Positions 35,499-44,931 of a DNA stretch of 64,000 nucleotides are shown piece after piece. The notes below the pieces were generated by a model that had not been told where the DNA came from, did no database searches, and saw nothing but the letters and a program-made list of their open reading frames with translations. This DNA comes from Streptomyces griseiscabiei (GTDB lineage Bacteria; Actinomycetota; Actinomycetes; Streptomycetales; Streptomycetaceae): contig NZ_JAGJBZ010000001.1 of NCBI RefSeq assembly GCF_020010925.1, forward strand, positions 3,327,001 to 3,391,000. Direction: 5' to 3'. Numbering within the stretch: position 1 is the stretch's first letter; every line of letters begins with the position of its first letter. A program made the translations under genes and the position numbers.

Positions 35499-36346
35499 GA
35501 GGCGGACGGGGTGGCGGAGGCGGCGCTCTCGTCGTACGGGCCGATCCACTGCTCGTACAGCTTCTTGTACGTGCCGTCGGACTTGGCCTCCGACAGCGCC
35601 TTGTCGATGGCGGCGACGAGCTTGGTGTTGCCCTTCTTGACCGTGAAGCCGTACTGCTCACCGGTGTTGATCTGCTCGGCGACCTCGAAGGCGGCGGCGT
35701 TGGCCTTGTCCTTCAGCCAGCCCTGGACGACCGGGTAGTCGATGATCACGGCGTCGACCTGCTTGGTGCGCAGACCGTTGAGGACGGCGTCGGAGGACTC
35801 GAAGGAGACAGGGTCGATGCCCTTGCTCTTGGCGTAGTCCTCGCCGGTGGTCTGCGCCTGGGTGCCGACCTTCTTGCCCTTGAGGTCCGCGAAGGAGGCG
35901 ATGCCGGCGCTCTTGTCGGCGAGGACGGCCTGCGTCGCCTCGAAGTACGGGTCGGAGAAGTCGACGTTCTTCTTGCGCTCGTCGGTGATGGTCATACCGG
36001 CGGCGGCGAGGTCGCACTCGCCGGAGTTCAGGAAGGCGCCCGTCTTGAAGTTCTCGAAGGGGGTGTCGAGGATCTGCTGCTTCACGCCCAGGTCCTCGGC
36101 GACCAGGTCGATCAGCGCCACGTCGAAGCCCTGCACCTTGCCGTCGATCTCCGACTGGAAGGGCGGGTACGGGAGGTGGGTGCAGGTCGTGAGCTGACCG
36201 GCCTTCACCAGCTCCACCCCGCCGGCCGCGGTCTTGGTGCCGCCCCCGCCTTCGCCGTCCGAGGAACAGCCGGCCACGAGCAGCAGACCGGCCGCGGCGG
36301 TGGTGGCGGCCAGGATGCGGGTCCGGCGTCCGGGGACCGAGTTCAC
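35495..36346 (-). CDS. Amino acid-binding lipoprotein of the polar amino acid ABC transporter
   Basis: The 283-residue precursor has a lipobox LVAGC (Cys27) and a family 3 solute-binding domain. [51 protein letters not shown] and [13 protein letters not shown] are characteristic. These bind glutamine, glutamate, cystine or basic amino acids; the ligand is not decidable here. GTG start at 36346 follows a perfect AGGAGG. It is the first gene of the three-gene operon and lies 37 bases past a strong promoter. Confidence 0.94.
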   Translation of the reverse strand: MNSVPGRRTRILAATTAAAGLLLVAGCSSDGEGGGGTKTAAGGVELVKAGQLTTCTHLPYPPFQSEIDGKVQGFDVALIDLVAEDLGVKQQILDTPFENFKTGAFLNSGECDLAAAGMTITDERKKNVDFSDPYFEATQAVLADKSAGIASFADLKGKKVGTQAQTTGEDYAKSKGIDPVSFESSDAVLNGLRTKQVDAVIIDYPVVQGWLKDKANAAAFEVAEQINTGEQYGFTVKKGNTKLVAAIDKALSEAKSDGTYKKLYEQWIGPYDESAASATPSAS

Positions 36347-36382
36347 GGGGAGACCTCCTGTGAGGGAACTGAGAGACGATCG

Positions 36383-36410
36383 ATTATAAGGAAATGTTTG
36401 ACTTGCTCAA
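36383..36410 (-). promoter_or_regulatory. Strong vegetative-type promoter of the amino acid transporter operon
   Basis: On the minus strand TTGAGC (36405-36410) and a perfect TATAAT (36383-36388) are separated by 16 bases, an unusually AT-rich patch for this genome. TTTGA and TCAAA flanking the spacer start also form a short inverted repeat that could be an operator. Confidence 0.75.
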
Positions 36411-36521
36411 ATCATTCCCATGGCCGCCGAGCCGTTCGACCTCGGAAGTCATCGGTGAGGGGTGCGGGGGTGCCGTCGGTACCCTCGACACCATCTACCC
36501 CGTCAGTGAAGAGAGCACCCC

Positions 36522-37622
36522 GTGACACACCCGTTTCTGGATCTGGCCCCGCTGAGCGCGGCGCACTTCGCGTCGATCGAGGACCGGGTGGGGCGGCTGC
36601 TCTCCACCACGCAGGACGTCGTGATCACCCAGGGCGAGGCGCTGCTGCCGCTGGAGGGCGCGATCCGCGGGGCCGCCGGGCCCGGCACGACCGCGCTGAA
36701 CGTGATCACCGGGCCGTACGGGCAGACCTTCGGGGACTGGCTGCGGGACTGCGGGGCGACGGTCGTCGACCTGGCGGTGCCCTTCCACACGGCGGTGACG
36801 GCCGCGCAGATCCGCGACGCGTTCGCCGCGCACCCGGCGATCGACTTCGTGTCGCTGGTCCACGCGGAGGCGGCGACCGGCAACACCAACCCCGTGGCGG
36901 AGATCGGCGAGGTCGTGCGCGAACACGGCGCGCTCTTCTATCTGGACGCGGTCGCCTCCGTCGGCGCCGAGCCGGTGCTGCCCGACGCGTGGGGTGTCGA
37001 CCTGTGCGTGATCGGGGCGCAGAAGGCGATGGGCGGACCGGCCGGGGTGTCGGCGATCTCGGTGAGCGAGCGGGCCTGGGCGCGGATGGCGGCCAACCCG
37101 CGGGCCCCGCGCCGCTCGTACCTCTCCCTGCTGGACTGGAAGGAGCGCTGGATCGACGGCGGCCGGCGCGCGCTCCTGCACGCGCCCGCCCAGCTGGAGA
37201 TGCTCGCCCTGGAGGCCTGTCTGGAGCGCGTCGAGGCGGAGGGCCTGGACACGGTGATGTCCCGGCACGCGTCCGCCGCCGCGGCGACCCGGGCGGGGAC
37301 GCTCGCCCTGGGCGGCGGTCTGGAGCCTTACGTCCACGAGGCGGCCGACGCCGCGCCGGTGGCCACGACGCTCCGGGCGCCGGCCGGGGTCGACGCCTCG
37401 GAGCTGGTCGCCAAGGCGCTCGCCGCGGACCCGGCCCTGCCGCTGGCGGCGGGCGGCGGCGCCCTCGCCACGGAGATGGTCCGGGTGAACCACTACGGGC
37501 CCGACGCGACCCCGGGCGTCGTGCACGCCGCCCTCGCGGGGCTGGGCGCGGCCCTGGCGGAGTTCGGCGCGACGGTCGACCTGGAGGGGGCCCGCCGGGC
37601 GGCGGCGGAGGCCTGGGCGTAG
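36522..37622 (+). CDS. Class V PLP-dependent aminotransferase family protein
   Basis: The 366-residue fold-type I enzyme resembles alanine-glyoxylate/serine-pyruvate aminotransferases. HAEAATGNTNPVAEIGEVVREHGALFYLDAVASVGAEP is followed by the PLP lysine in LCVIGAQKAMGGPAGVSA, and WKERWIDGGRRALLHAPAQLEMLALEACLE is the typical substrate loop and helix. Substrate specificity is open. It is divergent from the amino acid transporter operon and ends before a terminator-like hairpin. Confidence 0.88.
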   Translation: MTHPFLDLAPLSAAHFASIEDRVGRLLSTTQDVVITQGEALLPLEGAIRGAAGPGTTALNVITGPYGQTFGDWLRDCGATVVDLAVPFHTAVTAAQIRDAFAAHPAIDFVSLVHAEAATGNTNPVAEIGEVVREHGALFYLDAVASVGAEPVLPDAWGVDLCVIGAQKAMGGPAGVSAISVSERAWARMAANPRAPRRSYLSLLDWKERWIDGGRRALLHAPAQLEMLALEACLERVEAEGLDTVMSRHASAAAATRAGTLALGGGLEPYVHEAADAAPVATTLRAPAGVDASELVAKALAADPALPLAAGGGALATEMVRVNHYGPDATPGVVHAALAGLGAALAEFGATVDLEGARRAAAEAWA

Positions 37623-37690
37623 CCGGCCTCCCGAGGAATCCCGGGGCACCCGGGGGAATCCGAGGGAATCCGGGGGAATTGCGGGCCGGT

Positions 37691-37717
37691 TTTCCGCCGG
37701 CGATCTCCCGGCGGAAA
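37691..37717 (+). terminator. Hairpin terminator between aminotransferase and ect operon
   Basis: TTTCCGCCGG (37691-37700) pairs perfectly with CCGGCGGAAA (37708-37717) around seven bases. A-rich and T-rich flanks make it usable in both directions. Just before it, GGGGGAATCC-like units recur four times (37636-37680). Confidence 0.65.
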
Positions 37718-37796
37718 TACTGCGGAATTAACAGAACAGAATCCCGTATTCTTCTGCCCGCTCTCCCCTCCCCTAAACGCAAAGATTTCGCGAACA

Positions 37797-37949
37797 CTCA
37801 CGGGGCCGATTCGAGCAGATCCCGTGAGGGTTGCACACATGTGACCGACTCCACAACGCGTCCCTTTTGTGCGGTAATTACCGGGCAAAACTCACCATAT
37901 CTCCCTCCCCTTCCTGGGTCACTCACGCCCGCGTGATAACACGCGGGCG
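37797..37949. promoter_or_regulatory. Palindrome-rich leader of ectABCD
   Basis: Three perfect inverted repeats occur in the 387-base gap before ectA: CTCACGGG/CCCGTGAG (37797-37804 and 37821-37828, 16-base spacer), the uninterrupted palindrome CGGTAATTACCG (37872-37883) and a CGCCCGCGTG-ATAA-CACGCGGGCG hairpin (37926-37949). They are candidates for regulator binding and for an RNA hairpin. The ect genes are normally induced by salt and temperature stress. No clear -35/-10 pair stands out. Confidence 0.55.
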
Positions 37950-38009
37950 GCCCATACGTAACCCCGGCGGGCGATGCAATTCGAAATTCCCGTGGGTAAA
38001 TTCAAGCCC

Positions 38010-38540
38010 ATGACTGCCGCACAAGCAGAACCACTGACGGAAATCGTGGAAGGGATTCGGATCGACCGCCCGGACGTGGCGGACGGCGCCGCGCTGTGGC
38101 GTATCGCCGGAGACTCCGGGGCCCTGGACCTGAACTCCTCGTACAGCTATCTGCTGTGGTGCCGGGACTTCGCGGACACCTCGGCGGTGGCGCGGGACGA
38201 GTCCGGGGAACCGGTCGGGTTCGTGACCGGGTATGTGCGGCCCGAGCGTCCGGACACCCTGCTCGTGTGGCAGGTGGCCGTCGACGAGGCGCACCGGGGG
38301 CTCGGCCTGGCCGGCGCGCTGCTGGACGGGCTCACCGCGCGGGTCGCGCGACAGCACGCCCTGACCACCGTCGAGACGACCATCTCGCCGGACAACACCG
38401 CCTCCGAGCGGCTCTTCGCCTCGTACGCCGAACGCCACGGCGCGCGTGTCGAGCGCAAGGTCCTGTTCGAGGCGGCCGACTTCCCGGACGGCCCGCACCA
38501 GCCCGAGGTGCTGCACCGCATCGGACCGCTCTCCCCCTGA
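38010..38540 (+). CDS. ectA: L-2,4-diaminobutyrate acetyltransferase EctA
   Basis: The 176-residue GNAT enzyme acetylates L-2,4-diaminobutyrate at N4 in ectoine synthesis. Family blocks are GALWRIAGDSGALDLNSSYSYLLWCRDFADTS, WQVAVDEAHRGLGLAGALLDGL (acetyl-CoA loop) and ETTISPDNTASERLFASYA. I start at the ATG at 38010, whose product has the usual length. It has no obvious ribosome binding site. An upstream ATG at 37974 would add 12 residues. First gene of the ectABCD operon. Confidence 0.95.
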   Translation: MTAAQAEPLTEIVEGIRIDRPDVADGAALWRIAGDSGALDLNSSYSYLLWCRDFADTSAVARDESGEPVGFVTGYVRPERPDTLLVWQVAVDEAHRGLGLAGALLDGLTARVARQHALTTVETTISPDNTASERLFASYAERHGARVERKVLFEAADFPDGPHQPEVLHRIGPLSP

Positions 38541-38614
38541 GCCCCGCCTTCACCCCCCTCCCCCGCACACCCCTCCCCTCCCGCACTCCCCCACGCACCG
38601 AGGAGCGATTCGAC

Positions 38615-39886
38615 GTGACCATCACCCAGCCCGACCTGAGCGTCTTCGAGACCCTGGAGTCCGAGGTGCGCAGCTACTGCCGCGGCTGGCCCACCGTCTT
38701 CGACCGCGCGCAGGGCAGCCGGATGTTCGACGAGGACGGCCACACGTATCTGGACTTCTTCGCCGGTGCCGGGTCACTCAACTACGGCCACAACAACCCC
38801 GTACTCAAACGCGCCCTGATCGACTATCTGGAGCGGGACGGCGTCACCCACGGGCTCGACATGTCGACGACGGCCAAGCGGGCGTTCCTGGAGTCCTTCC
38901 AGAACCTGGTGCTGCGGCCGCGCGACCTGCCGTACAAGGTGATGTTCCCGGGGCCGACCGGCACCAACGCGGTGGAGTCGGCGCTGAAGCTGGCCCGGAA
39001 GGTGAAGGGGCGCGAGGCCATCGTGTCGTTCACCAACGCCTTCCACGGCATGTCGCTCGGGTCGCTCGCCGTCACCGGCAACGCCTTCAAGCGGGCCGGG
39101 GCGGGCGTCCCGCTCGTCCACGGCACGCCGATGCCGTTCGACAACTACTTCGACGGGCAGGTCCCGGACTTCCTGTGGTTCGAGCGGCTGCTGGAGGACC
39201 AGGGGTCCGGGCTGAACAAGCCCGCCGCCGTGATCGTCGAGAGTGTGCAGGGCGAGGGCGGCATCAACGTCGCCCGTCCGGAGTGGCTGCGCGCGCTCGC
39301 CGGGCTGTGCGAGCGGCAGGACATGCTGCTGATCGTCGACGACATCCAGATGGGCTGCGGTCGCACCGGTGCCTTCTTCTCGTTCGAGGAGTCGGGCATC
39401 ACCCCCGACATCGTGACCGTCTCCAAGTCCATCAGCGGCTACGGGCTGCCGATGTCGCTGTGCCTGTTCAAGCCGGAGCTGGACATCTGGGAGCCGGGCG
39501 AGCACAACGGCACGTTCCGCGGCAACAACCCCGCGTTCGTGACGGCGACGGCCGCGCTGGAGACGTACTGGTCGGACGGCTCCGCCATGGAGAAGCAGAC
39601 CCGCGAGCGCGGTGAGCAGGTCGAGGAGGCGTTCATCTCCATCACGGAGGAGAACCTCGCCGATGTGAAGGAGTACCGGGGCCGCGGCCTGGTGTGGGGC
39701 CTGGAGTTCCACGAGAAGGCGCGCGCGGGGCGGGTCGCCAAGCGGGCCTTCGAACTCGGGCTGCTGATCGAGACGTCCGGCCCGGAGAGCGAGGTCGTCA
39801 AGCTGCTGCCCGCGCTCACCATCACGCCCGAGGAGCTGGACGAGGGCCTGCGCGTCCTCGCCCGCGCCGTACGGGAAACCATCTGA
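38615..39886 (+). CDS. ectB: Diaminobutyrate-2-oxoglutarate transaminase EctB
   Basis: The 423-residue class III aminotransferase converts aspartate semialdehyde and glutamate to 2,4-diaminobutyrate, the first ectoine step. It shows [36 protein letters not shown], the aspartate in [15 protein letters not shown] and the PLP lysine in [13 protein letters not shown]. The GTG start follows AGGAG at 38601. Length matches the family exactly. Confidence 0.97.
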   Translation: MTITQPDLSVFETLESEVRSYCRGWPTVFDRAQGSRMFDEDGHTYLDFFAGAGSLNYGHNNPVLKRALIDYLERDGVTHGLDMSTTAKRAFLESFQNLVLRPRDLPYKVMFPGPTGTNAVESALKLARKVKGREAIVSFTNAFHGMSLGSLAVTGNAFKRAGAGVPLVHGTPMPFDNYFDGQVPDFLWFERLLEDQGSGLNKPAAVIVESVQGEGGINVARPEWLRALAGLCERQDMLLIVDDIQMGCGRTGAFFSFEESGITPDIVTVSKSISGYGLPMSLCLFKPELDIWEPGEHNGTFRGNNPAFVTATAALETYWSDGSAMEKQTRERGEQVEEAFISITEENLADVKEYRGRGLVWGLEFHEKARAGRVAKRAFELGLLIETSGPESEVVKLLPALTITPEELDEGLRVLARAVRETI

Positions 39887-39915
39887 GAAGTCTGAGAAGG
39901 AGGCCTGGAAACACC

Positions 39916-40314
39916 GTGATCGTCCGTTCTTTCAAGGACCTGGAAGGCACCGACCGGCACGTCAAAGCCGCGTCCGGAACGTGGGAGAGCAAGCGCATCG
40001 TCCTCGCCAAGGAGAGGGTCGGCTTCTCGCTGCACGAGACGGTCCTCTACGCGGGCACGGAGACGTCGATGTGGTACGCGAACCACGTCGAGGCCGTGGT
40101 CTGTGTCGAGGGCGAGGCCGAGCTGACCGACAACGAGACCGGGCGGACGTACACGATCACGCCCGGGACCATGTACCTCCTCGACGGGCACGAGCGGCAC
40201 ACCCTGCGGATCAAGGAGGACTTCCGCTGCGTCTGTGTGTTCAACCCGCCCGTGACCGGACGGGAGGACCACGACGAGAACGGCGTCTATCCCCTGCTGA
40301 CGGAGGAGGGCTGA
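39916..40314 (+). CDS. ectC: L-ectoine synthase EctC
   Basis: The 132-residue cupin cyclises N4-acetyl-diaminobutyrate to ectoine. It begins with [16 protein letters not shown] and contains the conserved [32 protein letters not shown] and [10 protein letters not shown] metal-site segments. The GTG follows AAGGAGG, and it lies 29 bases after ectB. Confidence 0.97.
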   Translation: MIVRSFKDLEGTDRHVKAASGTWESKRIVLAKERVGFSLHETVLYAGTETSMWYANHVEAVVCVEGEAELTDNETGRTYTITPGTMYLLDGHERHTLRIKEDFRCVCVFNPPVTGREDHDENGVYPLLTEEG

Positions 40315-40319
40315 CCACC

Positions 40320-41207
40320 ATGACCACGCTCACCGATCTCTACCCAAGCCGCGGCGCCACCGAGGTGGCCGTCCCCCGGCAGGACCCGGTCGTCTGGGGC
40401 TCCCCCGGCACTCCCGGCCCGGTCTCCCTCGCCGAACTCCAGGCGTACGAGCGCGACGGCTTCCTCCCCGTCGAGCAGCTGATCGCGCCGGACGAGGTCG
40501 CCGTCTACCACCGGGAGCTGGAGCGGCTCGTGGCCGATCCGGCGATCCGCGCGGACGAGCGCTCGATCGTCGAGCCGCAGTCGCAGGAGATCCGGTCGGT
40601 CTTCGAGGTGCACCGGATCAGCGAGGTGTTCGCGCGGCTCGTGCGGGACGAGCGGGTCGTCGGGCGGGCCCGGCAGATCCTCGGCTCGGACGTCTACGTC
40701 CACCAGTCGCGGATCAACGTCAAGCCGGGGTTCGGCGCGTCCGGGTTCTACTGGCACTCCGACTTCGAGACCTGGCACGCGGAGGACGGGCTGCCGAACA
40801 TGCGGACGGTGTCCGTCTCGATCGCGCTGACCGAGAACCATGACACCAACGGCGGTCTGATGATCATGCCGGGGTCGCATCGGACGTTCCTGGGCTGCGC
40901 CGGGGCCACCCCGAAGGACAACTACAAGCAGTCGCTGCAGATGCAGGACGCCGGCACGCCGTCCGACGAGGCGCTGACGGCCATGGCCTCCGAGTACGGC
41001 ATCAAGCTGTTCACGGGCAGGGCCGGTTCGGCGACCTGGTTCGACTGCAACTGCATGCACGGCTCCGGCGACAACATCACGCCGTTCCCGCGCAGCAATG
41101 TCTTCATCGTCTTCAACAGCGTGGAGAACACGGCCGTGGAGCCCTTCGCGGCGCCGATCCGGCGGCCGGAGTTCATCGGCGCGCGGGACTTCACCCCGGT
41201 GAGGTGA
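40320..41207 (+). CDS. ectD: Ectoine 5-hydroxylase EctD
   Basis: The 295-residue Fe(II)/2-oxoglutarate dioxygenase hydroxylates ectoine at C5. The iron triad is visible as HSDFETWH (His and Asp) and CMHGSGDN (His). INVKPGFGASGFYWHSDFE and LTENHDTNGGLMIMPGSH are family signatures. It begins five bases after ectC, so the organism should make 5-hydroxyectoine. A perfect terminator follows. Confidence 0.97.
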   Translation: MTTLTDLYPSRGATEVAVPRQDPVVWGSPGTPGPVSLAELQAYERDGFLPVEQLIAPDEVAVYHRELERLVADPAIRADERSIVEPQSQEIRSVFEVHRISEVFARLVRDERVVGRARQILGSDVYVHQSRINVKPGFGASGFYWHSDFETWHAEDGLPNMRTVSVSIALTENHDTNGGLMIMPGSHRTFLGCAGATPKDNYKQSLQMQDAGTPSDEALTAMASEYGIKLFTGRAGSATWFDCNCMHGSGDNITPFPRSNVFIVFNSVENTAVEPFAAPIRRPEFIGARDFTPVR

Positions 41208-41225
41208 CCGCGCGGTCCCCCTGAG

Positions 41226-41265
41226 CCGGCCCGGCCCTCGTTCGTCGAGGGCCGGGCCGGTTCGT
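41226..41265. terminator. Bidirectional terminator between ectD and the anti-sigma-like gene
   Basis: CCGGCCCGGCCCTCG (41226-41240) pairs perfectly over 15 bases with CGAGGGCCGGGCCGG (41246-41260) around TTCGT, followed by TTCGT. It separates two convergent transcription units. Confidence 0.9.
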
Positions 41266-42302
41266 CACAGCCAGGCCAGTGACGCCGCCCTGCGCAGTAC
41301 GGTCCTCGCCGCGTCCGCGTCGCCCGTGATCCTCTTCGGGACCTCGTCCGGGGAGTGGCGGCCACCGACCAGGAGGCAGAAGTCGACCGGGTCGAGGGTG
41401 AGTTCGGCGTGGACGGGGCCGGTGTCGGAACCGAGGATCCAGCCGGTGCCGGTGGGACCGGTGACCTCGAAGCGGACGGGCGGCGCGTCGTGGAGGGCCA
41501 GGCCGAGGATGCGGACGGCCAGGCGGACCAGCGACCAGAGGTGTTCGTCGGGCGGCGGGGGGACGGCGAGGCCGAGCGCGCGGCCGATGTCGTCCGTGTG
41601 GATCCACGCCTCGAAGGCCCGCACCACGAAGTGGTCGGCGACCGGCAGCCGCAGGCCCATCACCGTGACGGCGCGGGCGGCGAGTTCGGGGTCGGCGGCC
41701 TCGGCGGTGGCCAGCAGTGCGGCGGCCTGCGCGGCCCAGGTGGCGAGCGTCTCGCCGGGGGTGCGCCCGTGCTCATGGGCGATGACGTCGGCGGTGCGTC
41801 TGGCCCAGGCGTCCTCGGCGGGCGTCCCCTCCGGGATGTGCGAGGCCGGCAGGCGGGCGTCGACACCGAGGCGTACGGCGAGGTGTTCGTCGGCGGCGAC
41901 GAGATGCGCGAGGGTGGCGTGCGCGTCCCAGTCGTGCACCACCGGGGTGCCCCAGCGGCCCTCCAACTCCGGTACCAGCGCCTGGAGTCCGGCCACGGCG
42001 GCGGCGTACGGGGCGGCGTGGTGGGCGATCTCGGCGGCGCGCGGGCGGCGGGAGCGCAGGGCGAGCGCGAGGACGCCGTCGGCGCCGCCGCGCGCCGAAC
42101 CGTTCGGTGCGGCACCCGGTGCGGCACCCGGTCCCCGCTCGCCGTCGAGCAGCCGTACCGTGTCGCGGAGCCGTTCGGCCTCCGCGGCACACGACTCGCA
42201 GGCGGCCAGGTGCGCGGGGACCGTCCGCTGGTCGGCGGCCGGGAGCGCGCCGACGGCCCAGGCGGCCAGCAGCTCCCGTACGCCGTCGTGGTCGTTGGTC
42301 AT
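41265..42302 (-). CDS. Putative anti-sigma factor: zinc-finger plus mycothiol-dependent isomerase-like domain
   Basis: The 345-residue protein begins with a zf-HC2 anti-sigma zinc finger (AHLAACESCAAE, the HxxxCxxC pattern, residues about 30-40). A maleylpyruvate-isomerase/DinB-like mycothiol-binding fold follows, with VHDWDAHATLAHLVAADEHLA and the ADHFVVRAFEAWIHTDDIGRALG metal-site helix, and then an SCP2-like C-terminus. This architecture occurs downstream of ECF sigma factors in actinomycetes and suggests a thiol- or metal-responsive anti-sigma factor. The sigma gene ends 76 bases upstream on the same strand. Confidence 0.85.
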   Translation of the reverse strand: MTNDHDGVRELLAAWAVGALPAADQRTVPAHLAACESCAAEAERLRDTVRLLDGERGPGAAPGAAPNGSARGGADGVLALALRSRRPRAAEIAHHAAPYAAAVAGLQALVPELEGRWGTPVVHDWDAHATLAHLVAADEHLAVRLGVDARLPASHIPEGTPAEDAWARRTADVIAHEHGRTPGETLATWAAQAAALLATAEAADPELAARAVTVMGLRLPVADHFVVRAFEAWIHTDDIGRALGLAVPPPPDEHLWSLVRLAVRILGLALHDAPPVRFEVTGPTGTGWILGSDTGPVHAELTLDPVDFCLLVGGRHSPDEVPKRITGDADAARTVLRRAASLAWL

Positions 42303-42378
42303 CGCGCGCCGCCCTTTCGCCCTGCCCCGTCCACGATACGCAGGCGCCGCGCGGTCCGGACGGCCCGGTGCGCCCCCA

Positions 42379-42987
42379 TCACACGCCCCTCACGGCTGCC
42401 GGGTCGGTCGGGTCCGCGAGGGACTCCGCCAGTTTGCGCAGGGCCGACCGCAGGCGGGTCTTCGCGGTGCCCTCGGGTATGCCCAGTTCGACGGCGGCCT
42501 GGCGGTAGGTGCGGCCCGCGAAGTAGGCGAGGTGGACCACCTCCCGCTGGGGGCGCGGGAGTTCGGCGAGGGCGGTGTGCAGCTTCAGGGAGCGCTCGCG
42601 GTCGACGACCTCCTCGGCCGGGCCGGGACCCGCGTCCGGGATGGCGTGCAGCGCCGAGTCGTCGGCGCGGGCGTCCTTGCGGTGCCGGGCCTCGCTGCGC
42701 ACCCAGTCCACGGCCCTCCGGTGGGCGACCATGGACAGCCAGGTGCGCAGCGAGCCCCGGCCCGCGTCGAAGCCGTACGGTCTGCTCCACAGCTGGGCGA
42801 AGACCTCCTGCGCCACGTCCTCGGCCGCCGCCGGGCTGCGGGTGACCCGGACGGCCACCCGCCGGACGAGTCCCCCGTACGCCGCGTACAGCTCACGCAG
42901 CGCGGACTCGTCCCCGTACACCAGCCGCCGATGCAACTCCACATCGATGGACGGCTGTTCGAGCGTCGGCTCCACCGGCACCACCAC
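42379..42987 (-). CDS. ECF RNA polymerase sigma factor
   Basis: The 202-residue protein has sigma region 2 (residues about 25-90: LRELYAAYGGLVRRVAVRV, DVAQEVFAQLWSRP, GSLRTWLSMVAHRRAVDWVR) and region 4 (about 130-190: LPRPQREVVHLAYFAGRTYRQAAVELGIPEGTAKTRLRSALRKL). The zinc-finger protein downstream is the probable cognate anti-sigma factor. Region 2 ends in an Arg-rich stretch typical of the SigK/SigL-like groups. The start ATG has a few alternatives within ten codons. Confidence 0.94.
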   Translation of the reverse strand: MVVPVEPTLEQPSIDVELHRRLVYGDESALRELYAAYGGLVRRVAVRVTRSPAAAEDVAQEVFAQLWSRPYGFDAGRGSLRTWLSMVAHRRAVDWVRSEARHRKDARADDSALHAIPDAGPGPAEEVVDRERSLKLHTALAELPRPQREVVHLAYFAGRTYRQAAVELGIPEGTAKTRLRSALRKLAESLADPTDPAAVRGV

Positions 42988-43041
42988 CTCGTGATGCCTT
43001 CCTAGCGTCCTGGCGCGGTCCGCGCCAGTGGGTCTCGGAAG

Positions 43042-44091
43042 TCAGCCGGAGAGGACGTCGAGGAGCCGGTCGACATCGGCCCGCGTGTTGTACAGGTGGA
43101 AGGCGGCCCGCAGATGGCCCGCGCGAGCGGAGACCTCGATGCCCGCCCGGCTCGATTCCGGCTGCCGGTGGCCGAGTCCGGGCACCGACACGATCGCCGA
43201 TCCGGGCGCCGGAACCGGCTCGTGGCCGAGTCCGGCGAGCCCGGCGCGGAACCGGTCGGCCAGCGCCAGGTCGTAGTCCCGTACACGCGCCACGCCCAGT
43301 TCCTCGACCAGGGCCAGGGAGTGACGGGCGCCGGCGTAGGAGAACAGGCTGGGGCTCTCGTCGAACCGGCGGGCGGTGCGGGCGAGTTCCTCGACGGGGC
43401 CGTAGCAGCTGTCCCACGGCTCCTCCCCCGCGACCCAGCCGGCGAAGACGGGGGTGAGACCGCCGAGGTCCTCCGGGACGACCAGGAAGGCCACTCCGCG
43501 GGGGCAGAGCAGCCACTTGAAGCCGACGGAGACGACGTAGTCGTGGGCGTCCGCCCCGATCGGCAGCCAGCCGGCGGACTGCGAGGCGTCGACGTAGGTC
43601 CGCGCCCCGTGCGTCCGCGCCGCCGCCCGGATCGCGGCCAGGTCGGCCATCCGGCCGTCGGCGGACTGCACGGCGCTGACCGCGACGAGCGCCGTGCCGG
43701 GGCGCACCGACTCGGCGAGGCGCTCCAGCGGCATCTGGCGCACCTTGAGGTCGCCGCGTACGTGGAAGGGGTTCACGAGGGAGGCGAAGTCGCCCTCGGC
43801 GGTCAGCACCTCGGCGCCCTCGGGGAGCGCGGCGGCGATCAGGCCGCTGTAGACGGCGACCGAGGCGCCGGCCGCCACCCGGTGGTCCGGCACCCCGACG
43901 ATCCGCCCGAACGCCGCCCGCGCGGCCTCCACATCGGCGAACATGTCCTGCGGCCGGCCGTCCGCGACGGACTCCACGCCCGCCTTCATCGCGGCGACCG
44001 CGCGGGCGGGCAGCAGCCCGGTACTGGCGGTGTTGAGGTAGGTGTTCTTCGGAACGAACTCGGCACGGACGAGGCTCTCGAAGGTCTCCAT
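43042..44091 (-). CDS. Class V aminotransferase (cysteine desulfurase-like) family protein
   Basis: The 349-residue fold-type I PLP enzyme resembles isopenicillin-N epimerase and cysteine-desulfurase-like proteins. YLNTASTGLLP opens it, ARTYVDASQSAGWLPI holds the PLP aspartate and YVVSVGFKWLLCPRGVAFLVV holds the lysine. No active-site cysteine loop typical of true desulfurases is seen. Substrate unknown. A family A repeat separates it from the gene upstream. Confidence 0.87.
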   Translation of the reverse strand: METFESLVRAEFVPKNTYLNTASTGLLPARAVAAMKAGVESVADGRPQDMFADVEAARAAFGRIVGVPDHRVAAGASVAVYSGLIAAALPEGAEVLTAEGDFASLVNPFHVRGDLKVRQMPLERLAESVRPGTALVAVSAVQSADGRMADLAAIRAAARTHGARTYVDASQSAGWLPIGADAHDYVVSVGFKWLLCPRGVAFLVVPEDLGGLTPVFAGWVAGEEPWDSCYGPVEELARTARRFDESPSLFSYAGARHSLALVEELGVARVRDYDLALADRFRAGLAGLGHEPVPAPGSAIVSVPGLGHRQPESSRAGIEVSARAGHLRAAFHLYNTRADVDRLLDVLSG

Positions 44092-44121
44092 GGGTCCACT
44101 GTGTCAGCACAGGCCGGCCAC

Positions 44122-44203
44122 GGCGCCCCTGAAGGGGCGCGGGGAACTGCGCGAGCAACCACGACGCACGCGCGGCCGAAACCGAACGGAACCCCTACGG
44201 CGC
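44122..44203 (+). repeat. Dispersed intergenic repeat family A, copy 3
   Basis: GCGCCCCTGAAGGGGCGC hairpin, then the shared core GCGCGGGGAACTGCGCGA, GCAACCACGACGCACGCGC and an A-rich tail ending CCCCTACGGCGC. It occupies the gap between the FrnE-like and aminotransferase genes. Confidence 0.85.
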
Positions 44204-44214
44204 CCCCCGGTCCT

Positions 44215-44931
44215 CTACTGGGGCACGGCGCATCCGTCCGGCCCGCACGCCTCCGCGCCCTCGGCCGCCACGACCTTCAACGGCGCGGGCCGCTCCCCCC
44301 ACGCCTGGGCCAGCGCCTTCTCGAAGACCTCCGCGGGCTGCGCCCCGGACACCCCGTACTTCCGGTCCAGCACGAAGAACGGCACGCCGTTCGCGCCCAG
44401 CTCGGCCGCCTCCTTCTCGTCCGCGCGGACGGCGTCGGCGTACGCGTCCCGGTCGGCCAGGACCGTGCGCGCGGCCTCCCCGTCGAGCCCCGCCTCGACG
44501 GCCAGCTCGATCAGATACGTGTCCGCGTCGGCGTAGACGGACCGCTCCTCGGCGAAGTTCGCCCGGTAGAAGGCCTGCAGCAGCTCGCTCTGCCGGCCCT
44601 GCTCCTTGGCGAAGTGGATCAGGCGGTGCATGTCGAAGGTGCTGCCGTGGTCACGGCCCTCGGCCCGGTAGGGCAGCCCCTCGGCCGCGGCCTGCTCCCG
44701 GAGGTTGTGCTCGCCGGCCTGGGCCTGCGCCTCGCTCATCCCGTACTTCTTGGTCAGCATGGTGAGAACCGGCTGGATGTCGCCCTTGGCGCGCCCCGGG
44801 TCGAGCTCGAAGGAACGGTGCACCACCTCGACGCCGTCACGGTGCGGGAAGGCCGCGAGCGCCTTCTCGAAGCGGGCCTTGCCCACGTAGCACCAGGGGC
44901 AGGCGATGTCGCTCCAGATCTCGACGCGCAT
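44215..44931 (-). CDS. DsbA-family oxidoreductase, FrnE-like
   Basis: The 238-residue thioredoxin-fold protein has the active-site CPWC at residues 11-14 and a long helical insert, as in FrnE. The cis-proline loop is NGVPFFVLDRKYGVSGAQP. A second cysteine pair (CGPDGC) lies near the C-terminus. It lacks a signal peptide, so it acts in the cytoplasm as a disulfide isomerase or glutathione-S-transferase-kappa-like enzyme. A palindrome TGAACGTTCA lies at 44991-45000, about 60 bases upstream. Confidence 0.92.
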   Translation of the reverse strand: MRVEIWSDIACPWCYVGKARFEKALAAFPHRDGVEVVHRSFELDPGRAKGDIQPVLTMLTKKYGMSEAQAQAGEHNLREQAAAEGLPYRAEGRDHGSTFDMHRLIHFAKEQGRQSELLQAFYRANFAEERSVYADADTYLIELAVEAGLDGEAARTVLADRDAYADAVRADEKEAAELGANGVPFFVLDRKYGVSGAQPAEVFEKALAQAWGERPAPLKVVAAEGAEACGPDGCAVPQ

